Translations under genes and position numbers: made by a program
Part shown: positions 1 through 8,508 of the stretch, one piece after another
How the letters are laid out: each line of letters starts with the position of its first letter
How positions within the stretch are numbered: the first letter of the stretch is position 1
Notes under the pieces: generated by a model
Told to the model about the DNA's origin: nothing
The model's input: only the letters and a program-made list of their open reading frames with translations
The model's database searches: none
NCBI RefSeq assembly: GCF_019683635.1
Contig: NZ_JADGIA010000001.1
Coordinates: 32,224-96,223, forward strand
Reading direction: 5' to 3'
DNA length: 64,000 nt
From: Thermogemmatispora sp.
GTDB lineage: Bacteria; Chloroflexota; Ktedonobacteria; Ktedonobacterales; Ktedonobacteraceae

Positions 1-182
1 CAGTCGAAAGCCTCTGGATATTCGGCCATCAATTGATAGCGCAAAGGGGCGGGATCGTGGTCGTTGATCAGGCGCAGCGCACTACCTGGCTGGAGCGCCT
101 CCAGGCGGCTGAAGATGAGCGGATGACGCTCACGCGGTATGATCGTGCGCACGTCGAGCGTTTCGGCAACGTTGTCACTCAT
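1..182 (-). CDS. DUF2249-domain protein (partial, C-terminus outside window)
   Basis: The minus-strand frame starts with ATG at 182 (MSDNVAETLDVRTIIPRERH) and runs off the window edge after 60 codons. The order LDVR, then RHPLIF, then LRLINDHDPAPLRYQL is typical of DUF2249, a small domain thought to bind a metal or cofactor and often found near denitrification and NO-response genes. AGGAGG lies 13 bases upstream of the ATG. It is divergent from the DUF59 gene at 585, and a second DUF2249 protein lies at 2351-2632. Family assignment is fairly secure; the biochemical role is unknown. Confidence 0.75.
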   Translation of the reverse strand, partial: MSDNVAETLDVRTIIPRERHPLIFSRLEALQPGSALRLINDHDPAPLRYQLMAEYPEAFD

Positions 183-584
183 GCTTGAGCTTCTTCCTCC
201 TGATGTATCTACAAAAAGGCGACGATCGATCTAGCTATCATGAGCCAGGGACAGTGGTGCCCTTCCGGCCAGTAGCGGAGGCTTGTCCGCTGGAGACAGA
301 AGGCTAGCTGTTCTGCCGGGAGCATCACAACTGGGACTATACCCCCTGGGCGAACGAGCTATCCTCTCTGTTCTGCCTCCAAGTATGGCAGCCTGGCCAC
401 GAAAATACCGTGACTTTTGTCGCAGCTTAGCTGCCCTCCTGCACGCTATACTTGCCCGTGAGGTGACGGTGAGCCACTGCTGCTCCGCCCCCTTGCCTGG
501 ACTGCTTCGTCCTGTGTGGGAAGGCGGAGCAGCGCCCTCTGTAGGCGCTCTCTCTGCTAGCAAAACTGAGCCAGAAAGGGGCTG
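183..584. other. Divergent intergenic region, no gene supported
   Basis: These 400 bases separate the DUF2249 gene (minus) from the DUF59 gene (plus). ORFs are open on both strands but have no recognisable product and look like chance frames in GC-rich DNA. No clear Fnr dyad or promoter hexamers were found. Confidence 0.5.
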
Positions 585-917
585 ATGGCAACCATGCTTG
601 ATGAGAAGACAATTGAACGGGTCAAGCGGGAGATTTACGAAGCACTGCGCAGCGTGGATGATCCCGAGCTGGGGGTCAATCTTGTCGATCTCGGTTTGAT
701 TTACGGCCTTCACTTGACGCCGGACGGCTTTGTGACGATCCGCATGACTCTTACCACGCCCGGCTGTCCCATGCATGAGTCGCTGGCGGACGGCGTCGGG
801 GCGGCGCTGGCCCATATTCCCGAGCTAACGGGCGGCGAGATCGAACTGGTCTGGGAACCGCGCTGGACACCCGAGCGCCTGACCCCCGAAGGAAGACGCC
901 TGTTGGGACTGGCCTGA
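585..917 (+). CDS. DUF59 / MIP18-PaaD-SufT-like iron-sulfur assembly protein
   Basis: The 110-residue product is one MIP18 (DUF59) domain. It has the family signature DPELGVNLVDLGLIY near residues 26-40 and TTPGCPMHESL near residues 57-67, with the conserved Cys. Relatives (PaaD, SufT, eukaryotic Cia2) help mature Fe-S proteins in the cytosol. AAAGGGG stands only 3 bases before the ATG at 585; a second ATG lies at 594, so the start may shift by three codons. Its place beside DUF2249 proteins, an oxidase-like membrane protein and a Crp/Fnr regulator suggests cofactor supply to a respiratory or NO-metabolising enzyme; that is inference. Confidence 0.85.
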   Translation: MATMLDEKTIERVKREIYEALRSVDDPELGVNLVDLGLIYGLHLTPDGFVTIRMTLTTPGCPMHESLADGVGAALAHIPELTGGEIELVWEPRWTPERLTPEGRRLLGLA

Positions 918-963
918 CCAGCTAAGTCGCCAGGCTGGTTCCAACAGGCGTGCCTGTCGAGGG

Positions 964-2325
964 CTAGCTGCGTAACGTGCTCAGCTTCCATTCCAGGTGG
1001 CGCACCACACCGAGCACATTGGCGGCTGCTCCCACCAGGCTCGCCCCGACCAGGGCCGCGCCCAGGCGCATCAGCAGGCCATCCCAGGCGAGGAGTGTGG
1101 CGGGCAACAGCAGCACCAGCCCCCCGTTGAGCAGCCAGAAGCTGATCCAGGCCAGGCGCTCGTGGACCAGCTCGCGCATCAGCGGTACCTTCTGATGGCC
1201 GACCAGCGGTCCATAGCGACTATGCCAGACGAGAAAGGGAACGATCTTGTAGAGGTAGCCAACTATGCTCTGCCCTGTCCAGCCGACGAGCAGGCAGAGC
1301 ACGAAGGCAACAGGCCAGGCAGGCAATGCACCCCCCATCGCGATCAAGATAGGCAAGGCTATTGCCGCGATCAGCAGCCAGATGAGGGCCGCACTACTGT
1401 GATACTGGGTCACGTCCAGGGGACGCCGCCGCCGCCGACGCAGCATGCGCCAGTAATCCCAGCCAAAGAGCCAGACGCTGAGTGTGAGTAACACCGCCCC
1501 CAGTAGCGTCAGCCAGATCTCGCTCCCCAGCAGGCCGAGAGCCAGCCCAATGATCCCCAGATTCAACAGCCCTAGCACGACCCAGCCCAAATGATCATTG
1601 TGATCGTGCACCAGCGCGAAGAGGCGCACCAGCGTGTAGGAGACGCCTACCAGCATATTCGTCAGCCAGCCAGCCAGACCCAGGGTCACATGAATCGGCA
1701 GGACCAGCAGCGCCCCCAGGCCCAGAAAACCATAGACGAAGTTGAGAGCCGCCGTCAGGCCGAGCGCAACAACCAGGCCAAGGTAGAGCAGGGCGGCGAA
1801 GAGGTAGAAGCTCGTCAGCGGGCGCTTGCTAGCCTGGAGCAGGGTTGTAGCCAGAATGGCCACATAGCAGAGCACTGCCACGATGACCAGTGAACCCCCG
1901 AGCACGAGCAGCCCGGGAAGAAAGAACCAGAAGCCGCTCAGCAGCACCAACACCCCGGCCAGATAGAGAGGATAGACCACGGGAGTCAGAGCTTTGAGGC
2001 GCAGGGGCGTGACGGCAATCACTGGCGTGAGCTGCTGCGAGGCTCCCAGGATGGTCATAGTCAGCCAGCCGAGCGTCACCGTGTGGACAAGGGCCAGGAC
2101 GTGGGGCTGACCGCGGTTGATGAGAGCCTCGGGCAACACGAATGGTAGCAAGAAGCCGGCTAGAGCGGCCAAACAGATACCGGTAACCAGAAACGGCAAA
2201 GGTATCCCGAGCGGCACACCGCGGCGCCCCATCATCCCGGGCAATCCGCCGGCCTGCTGGTCTGTAATCCTGAAGGCGCCAGCCCGGGCGCCTGCTCCAG
2301 GGGGTCCGCCGGCCATTGGCATCAT
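964..2325 (-). CDS. COX1/NnrS-like polytopic membrane protein
   Basis: The product (453 residues) has about 12 hydrophobic segments and histidine-rich helices. The first, HVLALVHTVTLGW, resembles the His-bearing helices of NnrS and of subunit I of haem-copper oxidases. Others are LPIHVTLGLAGW, LVHDHNDHLGW and LVWHSRYGPLVGH. This suggests a haem- or copper-binding protein of the inner membrane, but the residues cannot be assigned to known metal ligands by eye. An upstream in-frame extension would overlap the DUF2249 gene. The start MMPMAGG at 2325 is preferred, with AGGCAGGTGA just upstream. It lies 25 bases downstream of the DUF2249 gene, so the two are probably cotranscribed. A role in NO or oxygen respiration is likely but unproven. 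Confidence 0.65.
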   Translation of the reverse strand: MMPMAGGPPGAGARAGAFRITDQQAGGLPGMMGRRGVPLGIPLPFLVTGICLAALAGFLLPFVLPEALINRGQPHVLALVHTVTLGWLTMTILGASQQLTPVIAVTPLRLKALTPVVYPLYLAGVLVLLSGFWFFLPGLLVLGGSLVIVAVLCYVAILATTLLQASKRPLTSFYLFAALLYLGLVVALGLTAALNFVYGFLGLGALLVLPIHVTLGLAGWLTNMLVGVSYTLVRLFALVHDHNDHLGWVVLGLLNLGIIGLALGLLGSEIWLTLLGAVLLTLSVWLFGWDYWRMLRRRRRRPLDVTQYHSSAALIWLLIAAIALPILIAMGGALPAWPVAFVLCLLVGWTGQSIVGYLYKIVPFLVWHSRYGPLVGHQKVPLMRELVHERLAWISFWLLNGGLVLLLPATLLAWDGLLMRLGAALVGASLVGAAANVLGVVRHLEWKLSTLRS

Positions 2326-2350
2326 TGTTATCACCTGCCTTGCTGCGCGC

Positions 2351-2632
2351 TTATTGTCCTGTGGGGATCTCCTGGCGCGTGAAGCGTACCACCCATTCAT
2401 TGGGAGCCAGACAAAGTGTCTCGTGGCTGAAACCGCGCCCGCCGAGCACTCCATAGAGCGGTACTGGCTCAAAGGGAGCCACAATCACCAGCGTTTCACC
2501 TCTCTTCAGCGGCGTGGCCGCCTCCATGATTCGCACAAAAGGTTCATCGCCGCGTTCCAGATCAGGGCGCACGTCCAGCAGGGCTGTCGCCTGCTCGCGC
2601 CAGATCTGGGCCTGTTCCTGGTTCGCGTCCAT
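2351..2632 (-). CDS. DUF2249-domain protein
   Basis: A 93-residue DUF2249 protein with ETLVIVAPFEPVPLYGVL as the recognisable core, followed by a C-terminal strand (EWVVRFTRQE). The frame is open to 2668, but the strong AAAGGAGG sits directly before the inner ATG at 2632 (spacing about 3), whereas the outer ATG has no Shine-Dalgarno site. It is first in a two-gene operon with the COX1/NnrS-like protein and is divergent from the Crp/Fnr gene. It is a paralogue of the partial protein at 1-182. Function is unknown; the neighbours suggest a cofactor or metal role in anaerobic or NO-related respiration. Confidence 0.75.
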   Translation of the reverse strand: MDANQEQAQIWREQATALLDVRPDLERGDEPFVRIMEAATPLKRGETLVIVAPFEPVPLYGVLGGRGFSHETLCLAPNEWVVRFTRQEIPTGQ

Positions 2633-2808
2633 AAGCCTCCTTTCCGGCTCGGTAAGATTGCCGGCCATCTCACATTTACTTGCCCCGTCAATCGGCGCTA
2701 CAATTCTGAGTGTACAGCTCGGGATAGGCTGTCACCGTAACTTTTGTCGCATCTGGCAAGCACACCGGTGAGTTGGCTTCTTTGGCCGGCAGCGAATGCG
2801 AGAAGAAG

Positions 2809-3504
2809 ATGGCAATCGATATTGAGGCGGTACGCCGCATACCGATGTTCGCCGCGTTAGGAAGCGAGGAGCTGGCGCGCGTGGCCGCGGTCATCAGAGA
2901 GCGGCGCTACGAGCGCGGTGAGTTGATCATCATGGAAGGAGATCGTGGCGGCGCGCTGTATTATGTGCAGAGCGGGCTGGTTAAGGTCTTCAAGCTCTCG
3001 CCTGAAGGCAAAGAGCAGGTATTGCGCCTGATCAGCGCTGGTTCTACCTTCAATGACGTGCCGGCGCTGGATGGCGGCCCCAATCCTGCGAGCGTGGCCG
3101 CGTTAGAGCCGAGCACCGTCTATAGCATTGGCCGCGAAGAGCTGCGCCGACTGATCAGAGAGCGGCCAGCGGTGGCAGAGGGGGTAATCGCCGCCCTGGC
3201 GCTGGCTCTACGCCACCTGGTGGGCCTGGTTGAGGACCTCTCGTTCCGCCATGTCACGGCGCGGGTAGCGCGCATCCTCTTGGAACAGGAGCGGGCCCTG
3301 GCCGAGGGCCGTCAGGCACGCCGCCTGACTCAGCAGGAGATGGCCGCCATCGCCGGCACCGCTCGCGAGGTCGTGGGGCGCGCTCTCAAAGAGCTAGAGG
3401 CCGCCGGGGCGATCTCCGTTCGGCATGGGCGCGTACACATTCTCAGCCAGGAGCGTCTGCAGCTCCTGGCCGGCAGCGGCCCTGGACTGATGCCGGCCTT
3501 GTAA
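2809..3504 (+). CDS. Crp/Fnr family transcriptional regulator
   Basis: The product (231 residues from the ATG at 2809) has an N-terminal cyclic-nucleotide-binding fold: FAALGSEELARVA, then ALYYVQSGLVKVF, then the SAGSTFNDVPALDGG turn. A long dimer helix follows, then a C-terminal winged helix-turn-helix with RLTQQEMAAIAGTAREVVGR as recognition unit (about residues 175-195). No N-terminal cysteine cluster is visible, so it is probably not an oxygen-sensing [4Fe-4S] Fnr; the effector is unknown. The frame is open back to a TTG at 2773, but that extension lacks family similarity. It is divergent from the DUF2249/membrane-protein operon, which it may control. Confidence 0.88.
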   Translation: MAIDIEAVRRIPMFAALGSEELARVAAVIRERRYERGELIIMEGDRGGALYYVQSGLVKVFKLSPEGKEQVLRLISAGSTFNDVPALDGGPNPASVAALEPSTVYSIGREELRRLIRERPAVAEGVIAALALALRHLVGLVEDLSFRHVTARVARILLEQERALAEGRQARRLTQQEMAAIAGTAREVVGRALKELEAAGAISVRHGRVHILSQERLQLLAGSGPGLMPAL

Positions 3505-3789
3505 GCTCCTCCTCCGCGCGCTGGCGAAGAGAGAAGCGCAGGCAGTCGACCCTGCCGGGCCGCTTCAGTCAGTGCTCCAGCTGATCCTGGCTGGACCACT
3601 GACTGTGCCAGTGCCCAGCGCTTGTCAAGGCTGGCTGGCATCAGCCACAATGGATAAGGGAGGCCACACGACACGATGCGGAGTCGGAGCGCGCTCCTCT
3701 CCTGGCAAGACAAGGTCGACCTGTTACCAGACCAGACCTGATCGGCCAAAACTCTCGTCCACTGGCACCACAAGAGAAGGGGTGACCGC

Positions 3790-4344
3790 ATGCTAGAGCA
3801 ACGTGAAACGCGGACCATCAACGGGGTGACGCTTGCCCTGATGCAGGGCAACATTGTCGAGGTAGAGGCAGATGCCATTGTGAACGCCGCCAACTCAGCC
3901 CTGGCCGGAGGCGGGGGAGTCGATGGGGCCATCCATCGCGCCGGCGGCCCGCAGATCATGGAAGAATGCCGCAAGATTGGCGGCTGCCCCACCGGCAGCG
4001 CCGTGGTCACTACGGCAGGACGACTGCGCGCTAAATACGTCTTTCACGCCGTTGGCCCCATCTATGGAGTCGATCGCGATGCTCCGCGTCTACTGGCCAG
4101 CGCTTATCAACGCTGTCTCGACCTGGCCGAACAGTACGGCCTGCAGAGCATCGCCTTTCCCTCGCTCAGCACCGGCGCCTATGGCTATCCGCTGGACGAG
4201 GCCGCGCCCATTGCCCTGCGCACCATCATTGCTCACCTGCAAAAGCCGACCTCGCTCAAGCGCGTTATGCTGGTGCTCTACGGAGAAGAGGCTTATAGAG
4301 CCTATGCCCGGTCCCTCGCTGCGCTGCTGCCCGCTCAAGGGTGA
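3790..4344 (+). CDS. Macrodomain protein (O-acetyl-ADP-ribose deacetylase type)
   Basis: A single macrodomain of 184 residues. The ADP-ribose-binding motifs are clear: GNIVEVEADAIVNAANS (residues 19-35), the glycine-rich GGGGVDGAIHRAGG loop, and SLSTGAYGYPLDEAA (about 129-143). The Asn-Asp-Gly features match the YmdB/MacroD type, which hydrolyses O-acetyl-ADP-ribose and removes mono-ADP-ribose from acidic side chains in the cytosol. AGAAGGGGTG lies just before the ATG. It appears monocistronic and convergent with the lipoprotein gene that follows. No partner ADP-ribosyltransferase is visible nearby, so a toxin-antitoxin role is not supported. Confidence 0.9.
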   Translation: MLEQRETRTINGVTLALMQGNIVEVEADAIVNAANSALAGGGGVDGAIHRAGGPQIMEECRKIGGCPTGSAVVTTAGRLRAKYVFHAVGPIYGVDRDAPRLLASAYQRCLDLAEQYGLQSIAFPSLSTGAYGYPLDEAAPIALRTIIAHLQKPTSLKRVMLVLYGEEAYRAYARSLAALLPAQG

Positions 4345-4355
4345 ATGAAGCAGCA

Positions 4356-4940
4356 TCAGCTCTCTGCGCTTGTCGGTGAGGCTGAGCGCGCGGGCAGGAG
4401 AATATCGCCCTCAGCGCCGCAGCCGACAACGCGGTAGCGACCGCGCTCCATCGTCACAGCGCGACAGCTATAGCTGGCCGCTGGGCGTGGGGGCGAGGGA
4501 GCAATAAAAATGGTTGTGGCATCGCTGAGCAGGCAGTGCCCCTGCCGGCGCTCAAGGCGAAAATGATGGATGAAGCCGCTGTCGACCTCGATGCGGGTAT
4601 AGTCCAGACGGGCCGGCTGGCAGTGCAGAAAAGCCTGGAGCAAACAGGCCTCTGCGGGGAGCGGGTTCTCGCCACGCGGACTGCTTCCCTGGGCCCCGAC
4701 GCCGTGAATGCTGCCGCAGTTGAGAGACTGTGACGACTGGGGAGTCGAAGCAGTGGTAGTCGCCGGCCTGCCCGGCTGGCTCTGGACCGGCCCATTCCCG
4801 GCGGCCCCATCGGTGGCCTGGGCCGCGCTGGTGCAGGCAACGAGCAGCATAAGCATCATGGCCCAGCTCAGACGGCGCAGCCTGGTCAACCAGGCGCTGG
4901 CTGGCAAAGATCTCTGGTTTGGGCAGTGGACGCTCTCCAT
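4356..4940 (-). CDS. Putative lipoprotein of unknown function
   Basis: I do not recognise this 194-residue protein. Its first 36 residues hold a basic n-region, a hydrophobic core (WAMMLMLLVAC) and a lipobox LVAC with Cys36, so it should be lipid-anchored outside the cytoplasmic membrane. A Thr/Ser/Gln/Pro-rich linker follows (about 37-75), then a small domain with several cysteines (CGSIHG, CLLQAFLHC, GHCLLSD, SYSCRA, VVGCG) that could form disulfides. The start is well supported: AAGGAGGT lies 8 bases before the ATG at 4940. It stands alone, tail-to-tail with the macrodomain gene. Confidence 0.65.
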   Translation of the reverse strand: MESVHCPNQRSLPASAWLTRLRRLSWAMMLMLLVACTSAAQATDGAAGNGPVQSQPGRPATTTASTPQSSQSLNCGSIHGVGAQGSSPRGENPLPAEACLLQAFLHCQPARLDYTRIEVDSGFIHHFRLERRQGHCLLSDATTIFIAPSPPRPAASYSCRAVTMERGRYRVVGCGAEGDILLPARSASPTSAES

Positions 4941-5300
4941 CCTCCATAACCTCCTTGGCTACCCTATCGGCGTACAACGGCATCCTTGGGGGGAGATCCC
5001 CCCATCTTTTCCTAGTTGCTCTTCGAGAGGGAGGGACTAGGTCCCTGCTACCAAAGAGACGCGCGCGCCGCTCAGAAGTTCCCATTCTCGGCTCAGACTC
5101 AGCTTCGCTCTTGTTTTTCTCGGGCCATGCGCGCTATAGTTAGGGGCGAGTTGAGTCTCCCCGTCCACTTTGCACCATCACAACAAGAAGCTTATTGAAA
5201 GGACGCAACCACCGGTGGCTTCATCAGGCTGACCCGGCCCGGCCCGATCCCCGGCGCCGCAGAGCCTGGTGTGGTGACCAACGGTTGCGCTAGGCATACA
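4941..5300. other. Intergenic region with one candidate promoter
   Basis: About 360 bases between divergent genes. Apart from the promoter candidate at 5111-5140 and the Shine-Dalgarno site of the lipoprotein gene, nothing recognisable was seen; the short ORFs here have no credible product. Confidence 0.4.
5111..5140 (+). promoter_or_regulatory. Candidate sigma-70-type promoter for the small membrane protein
   Basis: TTGTTT at 5111-5116 and TATAGT at 5135-5140 are separated by 18 bases. The -10 is good (5 of 6) and the -35 weak (TTG only). It would give a leader of about 150 bases before the ATG at 5301. Confidence 0.4.
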
Positions 5301-5699
5301 ATGGCACAGGTTTTCATCACACTCCACTATTGGAACCAGTTTCTGGTCCTGGCGACAGGCGCTATCACAACCATCTGGGGCTTTATCCTCTTCTTCACGA
5401 AGAGAACCGAGACCCTCAATCCGGCCTGGCGCATTGCCCTGATTGTGACAGGCTGCGTCGCGGCTCTACAGGGCCTGCTCGGAATCATCATGGTCATCAT
5501 GGGGCTGCGTCCTGGAACCGGCACGGGCCTCTACTGGCTCCATTATGTCTATGGAGCCATTGTCGTCTTCATCCTGCCTGTGGCCCTCACCTATAGCTCC
5601 AGCGGCAAAAACGTCCGGCGCGATGTGCTCATCTTCAGCATTGCCACCCTCATTCTCGTCGCGGCGGCCATTCGGGCCATGATGACCGGACCTGCCTGA
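5301..5699 (+). CDS. Small four-helix membrane protein, unknown function
   Basis: The protein (132 residues from the ATG at 5301) has four predicted membrane helices: WNQFLVLATGAITTIWGFIL, then IALIVTGCVAALQGLLGIIM, then LHYVYGAIVVFILPVAL, then VLIFSIATLILVAAAI. No enzymatic motif is seen. The frame is open to GTG codons at 5271 and 5274, and no strong Shine-Dalgarno site decides the start; ATG 5301 is chosen because the protein then begins just before the first helix. It is followed 85 bases later by the SbcD-like gene. I do not know its role. Confidence 0.65.
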   Translation: MAQVFITLHYWNQFLVLATGAITTIWGFILFFTKRTETLNPAWRIALIVTGCVAALQGLLGIIMVIMGLRPGTGTGLYWLHYVYGAIVVFILPVALTYSSSGKNVRRDVLIFSIATLILVAAAIRAMMTGPA

Positions 5700-5784
5700 T
5701 CTGGTCTGAAGCTGCGGTTCTTCAAAACCATCTGGCGAGGGGCAGCAGTACAGAAAGCGAGCAGCCTAGGGAGGAGTCATCAGC

Positions 5785-7134
5785 GTGCGAGCATCTTTCA
5801 TTCATGTCGCCGATATTCATCTGGGCTACGAGCAGTACGGAGTCAGCGAGCGCTTCAACGACTTTGCCCGAGCTTTTTGGGAGATCATGGACGAGGCGGT
5901 TCGGCGTCAGGTTGATTTTGTCGTGATTGCGGGCGACCTCTTCAATAAACGCTCCATCGATGCCCGCACCCTGCTGCAGGCCATCGAGGGGCTACGGCGT
6001 TTGCGCGAGCGCAACATACCGGTGATTGCCGTCGAAGGCAACCATGACCGCAGCTATTACCGCGATGGCGTCTCCTGGCTGCAATTCCTCTGCCATCAAG
6101 GCTATTTAACCCTGCTGGCGCCGCAGATGCGTGGAGGCGCACCGGTCATCGCGCCCTGGAGCAGGCAGACCATGCTTGGCTCGCATGTCGATCTGCTAGA
6201 GGGACGACTGCGGGTCTACGGTCTGCCCTGGCAAGGCTCTGCGACCCTGCGCTGCTTGGAGGGACTGGCCGAAGCCCTGGCTGCCGAGCATGCCCACGAA
6301 GAGGCTGCCGGCATCGAATATCGCCTGCTCGTAATGCACACCGGCCTCGAAGGAGTGGTACCGCGCCTGCAGGGATTGCCATCGCTGAGCCACTTTCAGC
6401 GCCTGCGCCCCTACATTGATTACGTGGCCCTGGGGCACATCCACAAGCCCTACGAATTTGAAAGCTGGATCTATAACCCAGGCTCACCCGAGACCTGGAG
6501 CGCCGAAGAGGCTCAGTGGCAGGAACGAGGCTACTACTTTGTCGAAATCGACACTGGCAAGGCCCAACCAGGCGGGACAGCAGAGCGTCCCTGCTATCAT
6601 CGGGCCGCCCATTTGATCAACAGCCGCCGCCCCTTTGTCCGCTATGACCTGCGCGTCGATGGCCTGACGACCCCCGAAGCTATCTACGCCCGACTCGCCG
6701 AGTTTTGCCAGCGCGAAGGGCCGCGCTACGCAGGAGCTGAAGAGCGCCGGCGCCCCGTCGTGCAAGTCCAGCTTGTGGGGACCCTGGCTTTTGACGCCGA
6801 TGCCCTCGATCTCCAGCGCTTGGAGGAACTACTGCGCTCCTCTTTTCAGCCGCTGCATGCCCGTGTCGAGAACAATACCAGCGACCGTGACTATCTGCTC
6901 GACGGCGAAGGACTGGACGGGCGCGATCGCTCCACCTGGCATGAACTGGAACGGCGCATCTTCGCCGAGCTACTCGGACACGATAGCCGTTATCTGCCAG
7001 CCAAAGAAGCCTGGGGGCAGGTTCTGGCCGAGCTGAAAGAGCGCGCCCTCCAGAAAGAAGATCCCGCCGCTCTGGCGCACTATCTCCGCGAGAAGCGTGC
7101 AGAGCTGCTGAGCGGTGGCGAGCCAGCTCAGTAG
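5785..7134 (+). CDS. SbcD/Mre11-like DNA repair exonuclease
   Basis: A calcineurin-type metallophosphoesterase of 449 residues of the SbcD/Mre11 class. Motifs: DIH (10-12), GDLFNKRS (50-57), GNHDRS (85-90), HTGLEG and GHIHKPY, which give the dinuclear Mn site. A capping region follows, then a charged C-terminal tail. Such nucleases, normally with an SbcC/Rad50 ATPase, open hairpins and resect DNA ends. The GTG start at 5785 is preceded by AGGGAGGAG at good spacing. SbcC is not the next gene: the downstream gene is convergent. It is therefore either an orphan or paired in trans. Confidence 0.88.
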   Translation: MRASFIHVADIHLGYEQYGVSERFNDFARAFWEIMDEAVRRQVDFVVIAGDLFNKRSIDARTLLQAIEGLRRLRERNIPVIAVEGNHDRSYYRDGVSWLQFLCHQGYLTLLAPQMRGGAPVIAPWSRQTMLGSHVDLLEGRLRVYGLPWQGSATLRCLEGLAEALAAEHAHEEAAGIEYRLLVMHTGLEGVVPRLQGLPSLSHFQRLRPYIDYVALGHIHKPYEFESWIYNPGSPETWSAEEAQWQERGYYFVEIDTGKAQPGGTAERPCYHRAAHLINSRRPFVRYDLRVDGLTTPEAIYARLAEFCQREGPRYAGAEERRRPVVQVQLVGTLAFDADALDLQRLEELLRSSFQPLHARVENNTSDRDYLLDGEGLDGRDRSTWHELERRIFAELLGHDSRYLPAKEAWGQVLAELKERALQKEDPAALAHYLREKRAELLSGGEPAQ

Positions 7135-7184
7135 CGCGCCTGGCTCGACCAGCGCTCTGCCGCCTGCACGCTGCTCTCCTAGAT

Positions 7185-7225
7185 GCCACAGTCGCCGCGG
7201 CGAGAAGATGGTCCGACTCTGTGGC
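7185..7225. terminator. Hairpin in convergent gap (weak terminator candidate)
   Basis: GCCACAG (7185-7191) pairs with CTGTGGC (7219-7225), extended by GTCG/CGAC inside. No T-tract follows on either strand, so termination is uncertain. It sits between the convergent SbcD-like and M20 genes. Confidence 0.3.
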
Positions 7226-7237
7226 TCACCCCAGGAC

Positions 7238-8434
7238 TCAGGGCTGCAGGTAGTCGAGAGCCGTACGCGTCAGCACCTCCACAGCCACCGGTAGAGCCTC
7301 CTCGTCGATATTGAAGCGTGGATGATGGTGAGGGTAGACAGCGCCCTTGGCCTCATTCCGGGCACCTACAATAAAGTAGCAACCGGGCACGGCATGCAGG
7401 AAATAGGCCATATCATCGCTGCCGGTCGTCATCACCCGCTCATCGCTGTCGACCCGCTCGGGGCCAACCGCGGCCTCCGCTGCGCGGCGCACCACCTCGG
7501 TCACCGCCGGATCATTCATGCAAGCCAGACAGCCGTCGGCCACCTCGACCTCGCAGGTCGCCCGGTGGGCGGCGGCGATGCTCTGGGCCATCTCACGCAA
7601 GCGGGCGATGATCTGCTGGCGATACTCCTCGTCGAAGGTGCGCAGCGTCCCCTGTAGCACCGCCTCCTCAGGAATAATATTGAAGGCCGAACCAGCCTGG
7701 ATGCTGGCGATGGTCAAGACCGCCCGCTCAAATGGCGATGTCTCACGGCTGATCAAAGTCTGGAGCCCTAGAATAATCTGAGCGGCGGTCACCACCGGGT
7801 CGATCGTTCCCTCGGGCATGGCGGCATGACCGCCCTTGCCCTTGATGCGCAGCTCCAGACGATCGGCGGCGGCGAAGACTGGGCCGCTGCGCACCCCTAC
7901 GCGCCCAACCGGGTGGCCGCTAAAGAGATGCAGGCCAATCACCCCATCCACGCCCTGCATTACCCCGGCCTGCACCATTGGAGCGGCGCCCCCGATCACC
8001 TCCTCAGCCGGCTGAAACACAAACTTGACCGTGCCCCGCAGCTGGTCGCGATGGCGGCTCAAGAGCGCCGCCACTGCCAGCGCAATCGAGACATGGCCGT
8101 CATGGCCACAGGCATGCATCTTGCCATCGACCGTCGAACGATAGTCGACCTCGTTCAATTCATGAATAGGCAGCGCATCCATATCGGCGCGGATTGCCAG
8201 CGTGCGACCGCCCTCACCAGCAGTCCCGCGCAACAGGCCGACCACCCCGGTCTGAGCGATACCCGTCTGCACCTCCAAACCGAGCGCGCGCAGGCGCCCT
8301 GCTACGATCTCCGCAGTGCGTACCTCCTCAAAAGCCAGCTCAGGATGCTGGTGCAGATCGCGCCGCAGGGCCACGATATCCGGCACCATCTCATCGATTT
8401 CCTGCTTGAGGGCATCATACGCAGTAGTAGTCAT
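7238..8434 (-). CDS. M20 family amidohydrolase (N-acyl-amino-acid/hippurate hydrolase type)
   Basis: The product (398 residues) is a two-domain M20D metallopeptidase. Metal-binding motifs include IRADMDALPIHE and MHACGHDGHVSIALA near residue 100, plus the QPAEEVIGGA segment with the catalytic Glu pair. A dimerisation lid follows (GKGGHAAMPEGTIDPV), and PHHHPRFNIDEEAL is the C-terminal metal site. The family removes acyl groups from amino acids or related amides in the cytosol; the exact substrate cannot be read from sequence. GGAGG stands 6 bases before ATG 8434, which is preferred to the ATG at 8440. The YchF gene lies upstream on the same strand, 74 bases away, so cotranscription is possible. 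Confidence 0.9.
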   Translation of the reverse strand: MTTTAYDALKQEIDEMVPDIVALRRDLHQHPELAFEEVRTAEIVAGRLRALGLEVQTGIAQTGVVGLLRGTAGEGGRTLAIRADMDALPIHELNEVDYRSTVDGKMHACGHDGHVSIALAVAALLSRHRDQLRGTVKFVFQPAEEVIGGAAPMVQAGVMQGVDGVIGLHLFSGHPVGRVGVRSGPVFAAADRLELRIKGKGGHAAMPEGTIDPVVTAAQIILGLQTLISRETSPFERAVLTIASIQAGSAFNIIPEEAVLQGTLRTFDEEYRQQIIARLREMAQSIAAAHRATCEVEVADGCLACMNDPAVTEVVRRAAEAAVGPERVDSDERVMTTGSDDMAYFLHAVPGCYFIVGARNEAKGAVYPHHHPRFNIDEEALPVAVEVLTRTALDYLQP

Positions 8435-8508
8435 AGTCATCCTCCAGGCAGAAGAACTGGTAGAGCCTGAGAGCGGTGAAGCGGAGCCGAGTCAGGCCAG
8501 CTCTCACT

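Noticed and set aside
3505..3789. Minus-strand ORF 3330-4010 as a possible gene between the Crp/Fnr and macrodomain genes
   Set aside because: It overlaps both neighbours' conserved frames and has no recognisable product.
6358..6366. GTGGTACCGCG T-box-like string
   Set aside because: It is inside the SbcD-like coding frame, with no stem I, specifier or terminator around it.
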